From NCBI GenBank assembly GCA_937888895.1, contig CALASV010000342.1, positions 1-21,720 on the forward strand: a stretch of DNA of 21,720 nt. Direction: 5' to 3'. The stretch comes from an uncultured Clostridia bacterium. GTDB lineage: Bacteria > Bacillota > Clostridia > Lachnospirales > Lachnospiraceae. Below are positions 8,612 through 16,500 of the stretch, in pieces. The notes under the pieces were generated by a model. The model searched no databases, had not been told where the DNA came from, and saw only the letters and a program-made list of their open reading frames with translations. The position numbers were made by a program, and so were the translations under genes. The first letter of the stretch is position 1. Every line of letters starts with the position of its first letter.

Positions 8612-9449
8612 ACTTTACCATCCTTATTTTCCATACAATTACACTTCCATTTTCTTTGTCTAAACTTTCTTTTTTCTCTGCCAGTTCTATTAACTTATCT
8701 GCTAGTTCTTGCACTGTATCATGCTTTATCAAAATATCTTCCATTTCTCTCCATGATACTTCCTCAAAAATTCCTTTACTTGCCATTACTACAATATCAT
8801 TATCTTTCAAACAAATCTTAGGACTACAAAGTTCAATTTCTTTAAAACCATCCATTCCTACATAATTCCATACTCTATCTTCTTCTAGACTCCATAGTGT
8901 CTCTCGCTTTGTAATTTTTCCTTCTTTCCACGCATCTATCGCTAACACATTTAATGTTTGCCCTTTATTTAATGGAATTAATTCTTTATTTCGTACTAAT
9001 GCAATTCTTATATTTCCTGCAACAGCATAGGAAAGGTGTGTACCATGAGTAAACATAACACCAACACTTGCACCACCTCTTCGTTCTCCAATCGTTGCTT
9101 GAATCCTCTTATTTGCTTCCAAAAAAGCAGTTTTAAAAAAATAATCTTCCTTATGTAACACTTCATAAGGCTCATACTTATCTAATATTGTATCTATTGC
9201 AATCTGTGCACTGACTCGTCCTGTATTTTGCTTTCCAATACCATCTGCTAAAACTGCCAATACTCCAGCACTTGTTTCTACTACTTGTACTTCATCTGCT
9301 TGTATTTCTTTTGTCCCTGTTGTTTGCCCCATACCTATTTCTTTTTCTACTTTTATTTCTACTTCTTTGTGAAATACCAAATAGAAACGAAAACAAATAG
9401 AAAAAAACAAACATAAAATAATTGTAATTACAATATAATTTATCATCAT
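8598..9449 (-). CDS. Membrane-anchored PP2C-like phosphatase domain protein
   Basis: 283 aa. Residues 3-26 form an N-terminal membrane anchor; the rest is a PP2C-like domain. The ADG motif is intact (LAVLADGIGKQNTGRVS, Asp69-Gly70), followed by GGASVGVMFTHGTHLSYAV and GNIR (145-148, usually GDSR), VVMASKGIFEE (Lys225 where SDG is expected) and ENGSVIVW (Glu266 in the DN(I/V)T position). So the first metal ligand is kept, the second is Lys, and the last is conservatively changed. The start overlaps the preceding FHA stop as ATGA, and the stop overlaps the next PP2C-like gene by 14 bp, so the FHA and PP2C proteins are probably translationally coupled. A role in reading or reversing phosphorylation during injector control is likely; catalytic activity is doubtful from the residues seen. 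Confidence 0.8.
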   Translation of the reverse strand: MMINYIVITIILCLFFSICFRFYLVFHKEVEIKVEKEIGMGQTTGTKEIQADEVQVVETSAGVLAVLADGIGKQNTGRVSAQIAIDTILDKYEPYEVLHKEDYFFKTAFLEANKRIQATIGERRGGASVGVMFTHGTHLSYAVAGNIRIALVRNKELIPLNKGQTLNVLAIDAWKEGKITKRETLWSLEEDRVWNYVGMDGFKEIELCSPKICLKDNDIVVMASKGIFEEVSWREMEDILIKHDTVQELADKLIELAEKKESLDKENGSVIVWKIRMVKYEKD

Positions 9450-9943
9450 TGCATATCATCCCAACAAAAATTAGTACCACAAAAAGGAACAAATAAAAAT
9501 TCACTCTTTCCCATACTAATCAAATCATACGGTTTTAATTCTGTAGGAACATAAACAGGTTCTTCCGTTAAATAGACAAGTCCTGAGGAGTCTCCTGGCA
9601 AAATCATCGTATTCATTTTTTTAGGGTCATACACAATCACAGCATGATTTTTTCGATTGATTTCATTATCTCCAATAATTTGAATGTCCATTTCATCCCC
9701 ACGACCTACAAAATTTTTTCCTGCATGAATTTTATAATCTTTTCCAACTCTAGCCCCTTTAATACAAACTAACCAACCACATACCAATGGCTCATCTTCT
9801 TCTAAAATTTCTACGGGTGGTTCAAAATCGAAAGGCTTTACTGCAATTGTTTCTTCTTTCGTTTTCATGTTACAATATGGACAAACTTTTCCATAACGCC
9901 TTGCATTATATACATGCCCATTTGGACATCTTAATAAACTCAT
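9446..9943 (-). CDS. Zinc-ribbon plus FHA domain protein
   Basis: 165 aa, cytoplasmic. A small treble-clef or zinc-ribbon-like motif opens the protein: CPNGH (6-10) and CPYC (21-24), i.e. Cys/His pairs 10 residues apart. After an acidic linker an FHA domain occupies about 55-155: NFVGRGDEMDIQI (Gly80-Arg81), EINRKNHAVIVYD (His100) and GDSSGLVYL (117-125), followed by YDLISMGKSEFLFVPF. FHA domains bind phosphothreonine; T6SS Fha (TagH) does so after PpkA phosphorylation. The residue that is normally Ser in the S-x-x-H loop is changed, so phosphopeptide binding is not certain. Ends in a four-base ATGA overlap with the PP2C-like gene. Confidence 0.85.
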   Translation of the reverse strand: MSLLRCPNGHVYNARRYGKVCPYCNMKTKEETIAVKPFDFEPPVEILEEDEPLVCGWLVCIKGARVGKDYKIHAGKNFVGRGDEMDIQIIGDNEINRKNHAVIVYDPKKMNTMILPGDSSGLVYLTEEPVYVPTELKPYDLISMGKSEFLFVPFCGTNFCWDDMQ

Positions 9944-10024
9944 CTGCTCTCTCCCTTTCCTTTTTTTGTTACTATTTAGCTTTATAAATCATTTTTAACA
10001 AAATCCTTATTTTTCTTAAAAACG
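9944..10024 (-). other. Short AT-rich gap between the two FHA genes
   Basis: 81 bp, AT-rich, with a GGGAGAG-type ribosome site for the downstream FHA gene near 9950. I see no hairpin or promoter I could defend. Confidence 0.4.
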
Positions 10025-10576
10025 CTAACTTAATAAAAGTCTTGTATTAGCAATATATAAAATATCCCCTACACCTACACGACAAGGACGACCCATCACT
10101 TTATAACACTGCCCATCCTCTACTTTTTTTATTTTCACTCCATTATGAGAATTTAAATCTTCCACATACCAATGTTCCATACAAAAATTTAACGTAGCAT
10201 GTTCAAAATCAATCAAACTACTATACTCACAACCTTCTAAATCAATATCTACTTGAACTTCTTTTCCTGTTCTCCCAATAACAAAACCTGTCTGGTTAGC
10301 TATATCCCATGATTTAATTGGTTTTTCTTGTTCATCTAATAAAATCAAACGCTCAACTTTTGTTGATTTTATGGAATGTATTTTTTCTTTTTCTCTTCTT
10401 TTTTTACTCAAATGATATAAATCTATTACTGATACAACTACGAAAATCAATAGCAATCCTAATCCCACTAAAGACCATCCTTTTTTCCATGGCAAATAAC
10501 AAATACAAATTCCAAGAATGATACTACATAGTAATATGAAAATATCGATTGCTTTTTTTCTTTTATATTGCTTCAC
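10025..10576 (-). CDS. Membrane-anchored FHA domain protein
   Basis: 183 aa. Two membrane segments near residues 9-28 and 34-52 with a short Pro-Trp turn between them; the N-terminal KQYKRKK and the following KKRREKEK favour both ends in the cytoplasm. Residues about 75-183 form an FHA domain: GFVIGRTGKEVQVDIDL (Gly101-Arg102), SSLIDFEHATL (His126), WYVEDLNSHNGVKI (142-148, the conserved S-x-NG) and VGVGDILYIANTRLLL. The S-x-N-G motif is intact while the S-x-x-H Ser is Asp. The gene start overlaps the DnaJ-domain gene stop by four bases. It could recruit phosphorylated partners or the cytoplasmic FHA/PP2C proteins to the membrane; this is inferred from domain content and operon order. Confidence 0.85.
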   Translation of the reverse strand: MKQYKRKKAIDIFILLCSIILGICICYLPWKKGWSLVGLGLLLIFVVVSVIDLYHLSKKRREKEKIHSIKSTKVERLILLDEQEKPIKSWDIANQTGFVIGRTGKEVQVDIDLEGCEYSSLIDFEHATLNFCMEHWYVEDLNSHNGVKIKKVEDGQCYKVMGRPCRVGVGDILYIANTRLLLS

Positions 10577-11040
10577 CTTTTTCCTCCTTTTGGATTTCGG
10601 ATGCCAAAAAATCCAGCAAATAGTTCCTCTGGTTTGATTGGACCTTCTGCTTTTTTTGTCCCATTATGTTTTGACTGATACGTTTCCATTCCTTTTCCCG
10701 GCTGAAAACCAAAAAAGCGTTCAAATTCACTCATCTTCGAAGCAAAACCAAAGTTATCTACACCATTTGCATCTTTTACACTACCACTTGCTGTATTTTT
10801 TCCCGTCCGACTTTCAAAACCTGCCTTTTTTCTAAGTCGTGCTTCATCATACTTTTTTCTATTTTGTTCATCTCCAAGACACTCATAAGCCTCTTGAATG
10901 GCATACATTTTCCTTGTCTTTTCTTCATTATCCTTTACTACATCGGGATGATAAATTTTTGCCAACTTACGATATGCCTTTTTAATCTCCTGTGCAGATG
11001 CTTGCTCTGACACACCCAAAACTTCATAATAATTTTTCAT
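10573..11040 (-). CDS. DnaJ-domain (J-protein) co-chaperone
   Basis: 155 aa from the ATG at 11040. Residues 2-65 are a J domain: YYEVLGVSEQAS, KKAYRKLAKIYHPDVVKD with the HPD tripeptide at 31-33, and a helix-III/IV end DEQNRKKYDEAR. No Gly/Phe-rich region, zinc centre or C-terminal peptide-binding domain follows, so this is a type III J-protein. The short C-terminal part (FERFFGFQPGKG ... EELFAGFFGIRNPKGGKR) has Phe-Gly motifs of unknown role. An upstream in-frame ATG at 11127 would add 29 residues that are not J-domain-like and would be encoded across a hairpin; AGGTG just before 11040 supports the shorter form. A natural partner is the Hsp70-like protein of the same operon: J domains stimulate Hsp70 ATPase through HPD. 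Whether they act on sheath, tube or toxin is unknown. Confidence 0.85.
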   Translation of the reverse strand: MKNYYEVLGVSEQASAQEIKKAYRKLAKIYHPDVVKDNEEKTRKMYAIQEAYECLGDEQNRKKYDEARLRKKAGFESRTGKNTASGSVKDANGVDNFGFASKMSEFERFFGFQPGKGMETYQSKHNGTKKAEGPIKPEELFAGFFGIRNPKGGKR

Positions 11041-11071
11041 ACTACACCTATATTGTATTTTTACCATGATA

Positions 11072-11104
11072 GAAAAGAGCTGCCGCAAATAGACAGCTCT
11101 TTTC
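11072..11104 (-). terminator. Hairpin after second tube gene (attenuator/terminator)
   Basis: Perfect 11-bp inverted repeat: GAAAAGAGCTG at 11072-11082 and CAGCTCTTTTC at 11094-11104 with an 11-nt loop. Read on the minus strand, the stem ends in AGCTCTTTTC; the U-rich part is within the stem, so it could be a weak terminator or an RNA stabiliser. It lies between the tube genes and the regulatory genes, where reduced read-through would give more tube than DnaJ/FHA/PP2C protein. Confidence 0.6.
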
Positions 11105-11193
11105 ACAAAACTATATAGAATAAGCATATAATTCGTTACTATCCACTCATTTTAAGTATCTGTAACTAAATTACCTATAAACTAAAGTTATAC

Positions 11194-11619
11194 TTATACG
11201 CTATATCCACCTTCTACTGTAACTTGTGCCATTTTATCTTTTTTCTGCTTAATAATTAAAGTAAATGTTCCTACGCCTTCTACATCACCATAATCTTCTT
11301 TGTAATCTACTACAAACGCATTTGGATATGTATATTTACGAACTACTTGAGAAGCAGAAATTACTTCAATACTTACTTTACGATAACAATCTGCCTTTTC
11401 TGCTGGTACAAGTGCCCAAAGTCCTAACTGTCTTGTGCTATCAAATGGGTCACCATCTACTGCTGTTAAAATTTTTCCTGTAATAGTTACTGTACTTCCC
11501 ATATCTGTAGAACGAGCATTGCTGTCCTGTGGAATATCTGTTTTAAATTTCACTCCTGTGATAATTGTAGTTCCAAGCTCAATTGTGGATGGACCTTCTA
11601 CTTTTAATGTAAATCCCAT
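11194..11619 (-). CDS. Hcp-like tube protein, copy 2
   Basis: 141 aa, beta-rich, no signal peptide. The sequence has the pattern of a T6SS Hcp/phage tail tube subunit: an N-terminal strand (GFTLKVEG), NARSTDMGSTVTITGKIL, a central helix-containing loop, YRKVSIEVISASQVV, PNAFVVDYKEDY and a C-terminal strand pair (FTLIIKQKKDKM). The length is that of a single-domain Hcp. It is about 60% identical by eye to the preceding gene and separated from it by a hairpin. The ribosome site AAAGGAATG lies 8-10 nt before ATG. Likely function: hexameric rings that stack into the inner tube pushed out by the sheath. Two paralogs could form mixed rings, tip versus shaft rings, or bind different cargo. Tube identity is inferred from fold pattern and from its place beside the sheath gene. 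Confidence 0.7.
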   Translation of the reverse strand: MGFTLKVEGPSTIELGTTIITGVKFKTDIPQDSNARSTDMGSTVTITGKILTAVDGDPFDSTRQLGLWALVPAEKADCYRKVSIEVISASQVVRKYTYPNAFVVDYKEDYGDVEGVGTFTLIIKQKKDKMAQVTVEGGYSV

Positions 11620-11659
11620 AATATTTCATTCCTTTCTTGTCAATATTGGTTGAATGATT

Positions 11660-11701
11660 GCAAAATAAAATGCTTTTATGCCAAAATTCCTTTTATTTTG
11701 C
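11660..11701 (-). repeat. AT-rich hairpin between the tube genes
   Basis: Perfect 11-bp inverted repeat GCAAAATAAAA (11660-11670) and TTTTATTTTGC (11691-11701), just after the stop of the first tube gene. The pairing is nearly all A-T, so it is weak as a terminator, but it could mark mRNA processing or protect the 3' end of the upstream message. Confidence 0.5.
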
Positions 11702-11703
11702 TA

Positions 11704-12132
11704 CTATTCTCCACTAAATCCGCCTTCAAATTTTAAGTTTACCATCTTGTCTTTCTTCTGCTTCATTAAAAGAGTAAAGACACCAGCTCCTGTTTCATCT
11801 GTAAAGTCTTCCTCATAATTCACTACAAAAGCATTTGGAATAGAAATCTGACGTACTACCTGTGAAGCACTAATGACATCAATTGTCACCTTACGATAAC
11901 AATCTGAATTTTCTGCTGGTACTAAAGACCATCTTGCAATCTTACTTGTATCATCTGCTACCTCACCATCTACTGCTGTTAAAATCTTTCCTTTAATCAA
12001 TACAGTAGAACCAAGGTCTGTTGACCTTGCATTAGAATCATGTGGAATGTCAGCACCAAACTGCACACTAACAATACTTGTTTCCATCAGATTAATGGAT
12101 TCACTTCCTTCAATTTTTAAACGTAATCCCAT
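11704..12132 (-). CDS. Hcp-like tube protein, copy 1
   Basis: 142 aa, beta-rich, no signal peptide. It shares long identical blocks with the next gene: NARSTD, GKILTAVDG, DCYRKV, VISASQVVR, PNAFVV and KQKKDKM, with differences concentrated in the N-terminal strand and the loop after AVDGE. It starts 22 bp after the sheath-like gene and has the strongest ribosome site in the operon (AAAGGAGG, 8 nt before ATG), which fits a subunit needed in many copies. The likely role is the inner tube of the contractile injector (Hcp/TssD or tail-tube analogue). The sheath-then-tube gene order is usual for contractile machines and supports this. Confidence 0.7.
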   Translation of the reverse strand: MGLRLKIEGSESINLMETSIVSVQFGADIPHDSNARSTDLGSTVLIKGKILTAVDGEVADDTSKIARWSLVPAENSDCYRKVTIDVISASQVVRQISIPNAFVVNYEEDFTDETGAGVFTLLMKQKKDKMVNLKFEGGFSGE

Positions 12133-12154
12133 TTTTGTATCCTCCTTTTATGTT

Positions 12155-14317
12155 TTATTTTTCTCCAGCTTTTCTGGTAAGCTGCACTTTTAAGTTTCTT
12201 GTAGCATTTGCAAATGTTAAATGTACATCACAAATACCATTCTTTTCATCAATGCTACAATTCAATTCATCTCCATCTTGCAAAATGGAGTTGATATACT
12301 GACGACTCGAATCCCAACGACTCTTTTGACTGCTTGGATTATTACTGAAAAATTTTGCAACCTTATCCTGTTTAAAATCGCCACTATAAAAACGAAGCAT
12401 TCGTTCAATATATGTCAAAACTAATGTCTTATAAATTGGCTCAAATTGTGTGCCATTGCTCAATAAGTTACGAGCTTTATATACGGTAATATTTTTAATT
12501 TCTTTATCTTTATAACGAGCATTATCCGAAGAAAAAATAAAGCCAAATTCCGTTGTATTGATTGCATTTTTAATTGTATTTGTAAAACCAGAAATTTCTT
12601 TTGTCATACTAGTAACTGCAAGTAAGGAATTATCATCTGCTTCTACATCAAAACGTACTCCTGGATATTCTGGTGTCGTATTGTTAAAACGCTCTTTCAA
12701 ATACTGTGGACACTGCCATGCAGCTACAATTCCTGCTGCCTCGTAAGCTGCTCCTACATAGATACCTTCTAACCATATTTTCATTACATCTTCATTAGAA
12801 AGAAAGACATCTCCTTCCTCATTCATTACAATCTTCTTATCTAATACAAGTCCTGACTTATCCTTTGGAATAATCGTTGCATTTGGAATACAAGGTACGG
12901 CGAATTCACTATAATCTTTTTTCATCAATGGAGTACATTTGTCCTTAAACATCTGAATACCTTCTGTTGCAATATAATTAAATGTTGTTTCCTCGCCTGT
13001 ACAAAAACTAAAGAATGTTGTAATACGATAAGGCTGTATTGCATTTAATAATAAAGACAAGTTCTCTATCGAATTTGTACCTGTTTTCTCTGCTTTTTGA
13101 TTTCCTGCAAAACGAATTCTCTGAATTTTTCCACCACTAGATTGATTTAATTCTACATCTGGCACAATACCAAACCAAATCGTATTATCAAATTCATTTT
13201 TATCATTTGTTGTATTCAAATAAGTTAAAAGTCTTGGCAAATTACTTGCCTTTACCATCATATCTAATGGAATATTACATATCAGCAATTTTGGTTGCAT
13301 TCCTTTTTCTTTTACTTGATACTGTTCAAAGAAAATCTTTACTCCTAAAATCTTTTCAATCAAAGGCTTTACTGTCTTTATAAAATCATCTTTACTCTTT
13401 TTATAAAATTCTAAATATTGATTATAATGACGTACTTCTGTTTCTCTATCTACGACACTTTCCATCGTAGAATTTAATGGACAAAACGTACGAACAACTA
13501 ATTCTCTTACATAATCAGAAGGATTTTCATTTAAAGCATCATAATCTTCTTTAAATGCAGCAATTAAACTTGTATTAACTTCATCATCTACGACAGTTAA
13601 TTGTGTATTTTCTTCTTGTTTCATTTCCAAAATCTTCAGTTCGCCATCTTCACCCATACTAAGAAGACCTGCCTTAAAATCTTGTCCTCCCTGTTTGGTT
13701 TCTCCACTTCCTAACAAAAGTCTTGTTTTAGAATCTTCAATTGCTAATGGAAGCATCGCAAGTACATTATTATAATTTTGACTTGCTTGTTCAAACTGAT
13801 AATTCAGCTTATCCCCTAAATCCAAACGTTTTGGGTCTTCCTCATCTAACTCTGCATACTTTTCATACGTATATTGAATTTCTCGTCGAACTTGACGAAT
13901 ATCCTCCATAATTTTCTTAGGAGAAATCATATCAAGTACATTACTGAATGTAAAATCCACATTGGCAACCCCTTGTGCATCCTTTACTCTCAATAACGTA
14001 ATTAACATATTTAAAAAGTCATTATTCTCTGTTAATGGAATCTCTGTAATACAGTTATCTGAAATATTTTCTGGCTTTACTAAGCTATATTGAATACTTC
14101 CTGTCACTGCATCACACCAAGAATAGATGACAGGAGCAAACTTGTCGATAAATTCTTCAAAACTAGAAACAACCAATTGTTCATTGATTTCTTTTATTTT
14201 GTCATCATCTAAACTGCTTTTTCCTCGTACATCCCCAATTAACGTCAATAAGTTTACTTTTTCAGGATTAACTTCTGTAAATAACATCGTCCTGTTTGTT
14301 TGCGTAATGGTTTCCAT
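12155..14317 (-). CDS. Contractile sheath-like protein, 720 aa
   Basis: A soluble 720-aa protein, longer than TssC (about 490 aa) or most phage sheaths. The C-terminal 60 residues give the best clue: NNPSSQKSRWDSSRQYINS, then ILQDGDELNC, ICDVHLTFANATRNLKVQL. This is the order found at the end of tail sheath/TssC proteins (aromatic or Arg-Trp helix, short loop, Gly/Asp turn, two strands). Earlier, NLPRLLTYLN, GIYVGAAYEAAGIVAAWQCP and NITVYKARNLLSN fit the sheath core and handle regions. The first 230 residues are helical and could replace a separate TssB. It precedes two tube genes directly, the standard sheath-tube order. No separate TssB-sized gene is present in the window. Alternatives: another large structural protein of the injector. 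I am fairly confident of its class, less of its exact family. Confidence 0.65.
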   Translation of the reverse strand: METITQTNRTMLFTEVNPEKVNLLTLIGDVRGKSSLDDDKIKEINEQLVVSSFEEFIDKFAPVIYSWCDAVTGSIQYSLVKPENISDNCITEIPLTENNDFLNMLITLLRVKDAQGVANVDFTFSNVLDMISPKKIMEDIRQVRREIQYTYEKYAELDEEDPKRLDLGDKLNYQFEQASQNYNNVLAMLPLAIEDSKTRLLLGSGETKQGGQDFKAGLLSMGEDGELKILEMKQEENTQLTVVDDEVNTSLIAAFKEDYDALNENPSDYVRELVVRTFCPLNSTMESVVDRETEVRHYNQYLEFYKKSKDDFIKTVKPLIEKILGVKIFFEQYQVKEKGMQPKLLICNIPLDMMVKASNLPRLLTYLNTTNDKNEFDNTIWFGIVPDVELNQSSGGKIQRIRFAGNQKAEKTGTNSIENLSLLLNAIQPYRITTFFSFCTGEETTFNYIATEGIQMFKDKCTPLMKKDYSEFAVPCIPNATIIPKDKSGLVLDKKIVMNEEGDVFLSNEDVMKIWLEGIYVGAAYEAAGIVAAWQCPQYLKERFNNTTPEYPGVRFDVEADDNSLLAVTSMTKEISGFTNTIKNAINTTEFGFIFSSDNARYKDKEIKNITVYKARNLLSNGTQFEPIYKTLVLTYIERMLRFYSGDFKQDKVAKFFSNNPSSQKSRWDSSRQYINSILQDGDELNCSIDEKNGICDVHLTFANATRNLKVQLTRKAGEK

Positions 14318-14339
14318 CGTTTTTTCTCTCTTTCTATAT

Positions 14340-16388
14340 TTATTGGATTACCGCAATGTAATGAAGTTCTAGTTCATAGTCTCCATCTTGTGATGTAATA
14401 TAAATAACATCTCCAAAACTTACACTATACTGAATTTGCTTACAAGCGATACAATTCCCAACCATAATAGAGGCACTCGAAGAATGATATAGTATCATTC
14501 TCTTTTCTTCATCTGCCATAAAATATATTTCATTCAATCCTAGAGAAGCACATGCCTCCTTATATTCATTTAATAAATTCCCTAAGATTATTTTATTGCT
14601 TTTTATCTTATACATTTGAAACGAAAGTGGTGGGATTTCGTTGTCTGCTTCTGGTTGTATTGTAAAATAAGCATCTAATTTCCCAACAAATTGATTATTC
14701 TTTGTTTCTTTTTCAATACATTCTATTTCTGGTACTGGCTTATGCGTTACTTTCCAAATAATAATTCCAACAATCATTATTATGACAATTACAATTACCC
14801 ACCAATATACTTTCCATAACGGAGTTACTTCTAATAAACCTTCATACATAACAACAGCTTCTCCATCTGAAACTACCAGCTTTAATGTTTGTATACCATC
14901 CTTCATTGGTTTTAATGTAAGTACTCCATCTACCAGTGTAGCTTTGACACAATTTTCACTTTCATTTTCTAAAGAATAAGAAAGAATATCTCCATCTGCA
15001 TCCGAAAAATATTCCTCTAAAACAAAACTTCTTTCCTTCGTTAAAATAGTACAACGCTCTAATTGAGGTAATTTTCCTTCTGGTGTTCGATTGAAGACAG
15101 TAACTTTAACTGGAAGAAATTCTTTCATTCCCATACTATCTTCTAGTTTTGCACCTACATAATAACTTCCAGAATGGTGCATAAAACTTTCTCCAAAAAT
15201 AATACCATCCACAATAGTAGCATTTAAAACTTCTTCTTTTTTCTTATTAGAAAATAAAGCATCTTCTTCTGCTATAGAATCTGTCAAAAAAAACTCCCAC
15301 AAAAAATTTTTATAAAACTCAGCATCCTCAATTACTGTTCCATTGTTATCTTTAAAATATAATTTATATTGTATTGAACTATTTCTATAAACTTCTGTAT
15401 TCACTTCAAATACAGGAATAATAGAACGATAACTAATAAGATACATTTGAATTTTCTCATTTTTAGAAGTTTGAATTTGTACAGTAAGTTCTGAAATATC
15501 TTTTTTTATGTCTTCTATTTTTCCAACTGCATAATTTTTCAAATTCACTGCTTCTATTTTTTGTTCTCCATAGAAAACAGAAACTTCTCCGATGTCCTCT
15601 GATGAAATAACAAGTACATCTAATTCATCCAAATATCGTTCCTCTAGCTTAATTCGTATATTTTGAATGCCTTCTCCATATACTGCATCTGTAATCTTTT
15701 GAATGTTATAATCTACATTTGTAGCAAGAATACCATATAAAATCTCAATCAATTTCTCTGGTGTCTCTATCTTATACATAGTAGCATTTGTTTCTTCTGA
15801 CATACTTTGTAATGTTTCTATACTTCCATCATACTCGCCAAAAGCAATCGTATAAATTTGTATTTCATCTTCTTTACATTTTTCTATTGTATCTCTTCTA
15901 TCTTTTTCAGAAATCTCTATATCACGACCTGTTTTAGAACCTTTTAAATCAGTTTCTCCATCAGAAATTAACACAATAATTTTTTTTCGCTCTGTTTCTT
16001 GCTCCATTATGTCATAAGCAAACTTGAGACCTAGACCAATATCTGTATTTCCCGAATATGCTTTTGCATCAATAAAAGATTTTAATTTATCCCGTTGTTC
16101 TTGTGTTTTAACAGCAATAGGTGAAATGGAAGATAATATTTGGTCATTATAAGAAATAAAACCAATCCTTACACTCTCACTAGGTACAGTATCAATAAAA
16201 GACTTTACCATTCCTTTTGCTATATTTTGCGAATCATTTGTTTTCATAGAACCACTGTAATCCATGACAAAAATAATATCTACTCCACTTTGCTCATTAG
16301 TAAATTCTTTGGCATAAACTACTTGAGGGGATAATATTATAATTGCAAAAATAAGCAATACTATAAAATAAGCTTTCCTGTTCCTCAT
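14340..16388 (-). CDS. VWA-domain membrane protein with Ig-like and cytoplasmic domain
   Basis: 682 aa, first gene of the operon, with GGAGG 10 nt before ATG. A signal peptide occupies residues 1-26 (RNRK, hydrophobic core, VYA cut site). A von Willebrand A domain spans about 36-215 with a complete metal-site set: DYSGS (43-47), Thr115 in SGNTDIG, and Asp143 in LISDGETD. Next comes a stretch of about 200 mixed residues and an Ig/cadherin-like repeat near 455-520 (LEEYFSDADGDILSYSLE). A membrane helix follows at about 528-548. The C-terminal 130 residues are cytoplasmic and end in strands (IILGNLL, RMILYHSSSASIMVGN, YSVSFGDVIYITSQDGDYELEL) that look like a degenerate FHA fold. A surface adhesin or envelope anchor that signals to or holds the injector is a reasonable inference; VWA proteins also serve in protein assembly. 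Confidence 0.75.
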   Translation of the reverse strand: MRNRKAYFIVLLIFAIIILSPQVVYAKEFTNEQSGVDIIFVMDYSGSMKTNDSQNIAKGMVKSFIDTVPSESVRIGFISYNDQILSSISPIAVKTQEQRDKLKSFIDAKAYSGNTDIGLGLKFAYDIMEQETERKKIIVLISDGETDLKGSKTGRDIEISEKDRRDTIEKCKEDEIQIYTIAFGEYDGSIETLQSMSEETNATMYKIETPEKLIEILYGILATNVDYNIQKITDAVYGEGIQNIRIKLEERYLDELDVLVISSEDIGEVSVFYGEQKIEAVNLKNYAVGKIEDIKKDISELTVQIQTSKNEKIQMYLISYRSIIPVFEVNTEVYRNSSIQYKLYFKDNNGTVIEDAEFYKNFLWEFFLTDSIAEEDALFSNKKKEEVLNATIVDGIIFGESFMHHSGSYYVGAKLEDSMGMKEFLPVKVTVFNRTPEGKLPQLERCTILTKERSFVLEEYFSDADGDILSYSLENESENCVKATLVDGVLTLKPMKDGIQTLKLVVSDGEAVVMYEGLLEVTPLWKVYWWVIVIVIIMIVGIIIWKVTHKPVPEIECIEKETKNNQFVGKLDAYFTIQPEADNEIPPLSFQMYKIKSNKIILGNLLNEYKEACASLGLNEIYFMADEEKRMILYHSSSASIMVGNCIACKQIQYSVSFGDVIYITSQDGDYELELHYIAVIQ

Positions 16389-16500
16389 TCTCTTTTTCCT
16401 CCAACATGTATAAAAGTAACTCTACTACCGTTTATTGAAATCTAATAACCTGTGAGTTAAGTGTCATAATCTATATTTTGCACTTTTTGTCGAAAAAAGA

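Noticed and set aside
11041..11127. Longer DnaJ-domain protein starting at 11127
   Set aside because: The added 29 residues precede a normal J-domain start, would be encoded through the hairpin at 11072-11104, and lack a matching ribosome site.
1..16388. Prophage or R-type tailocin
   Set aside because: No holin, endolysin, terminase, tape-measure, tail fibre or integrase is visible, while FHA, PP2C-like, Hsp70-like and VWA genes are not phage-typical.
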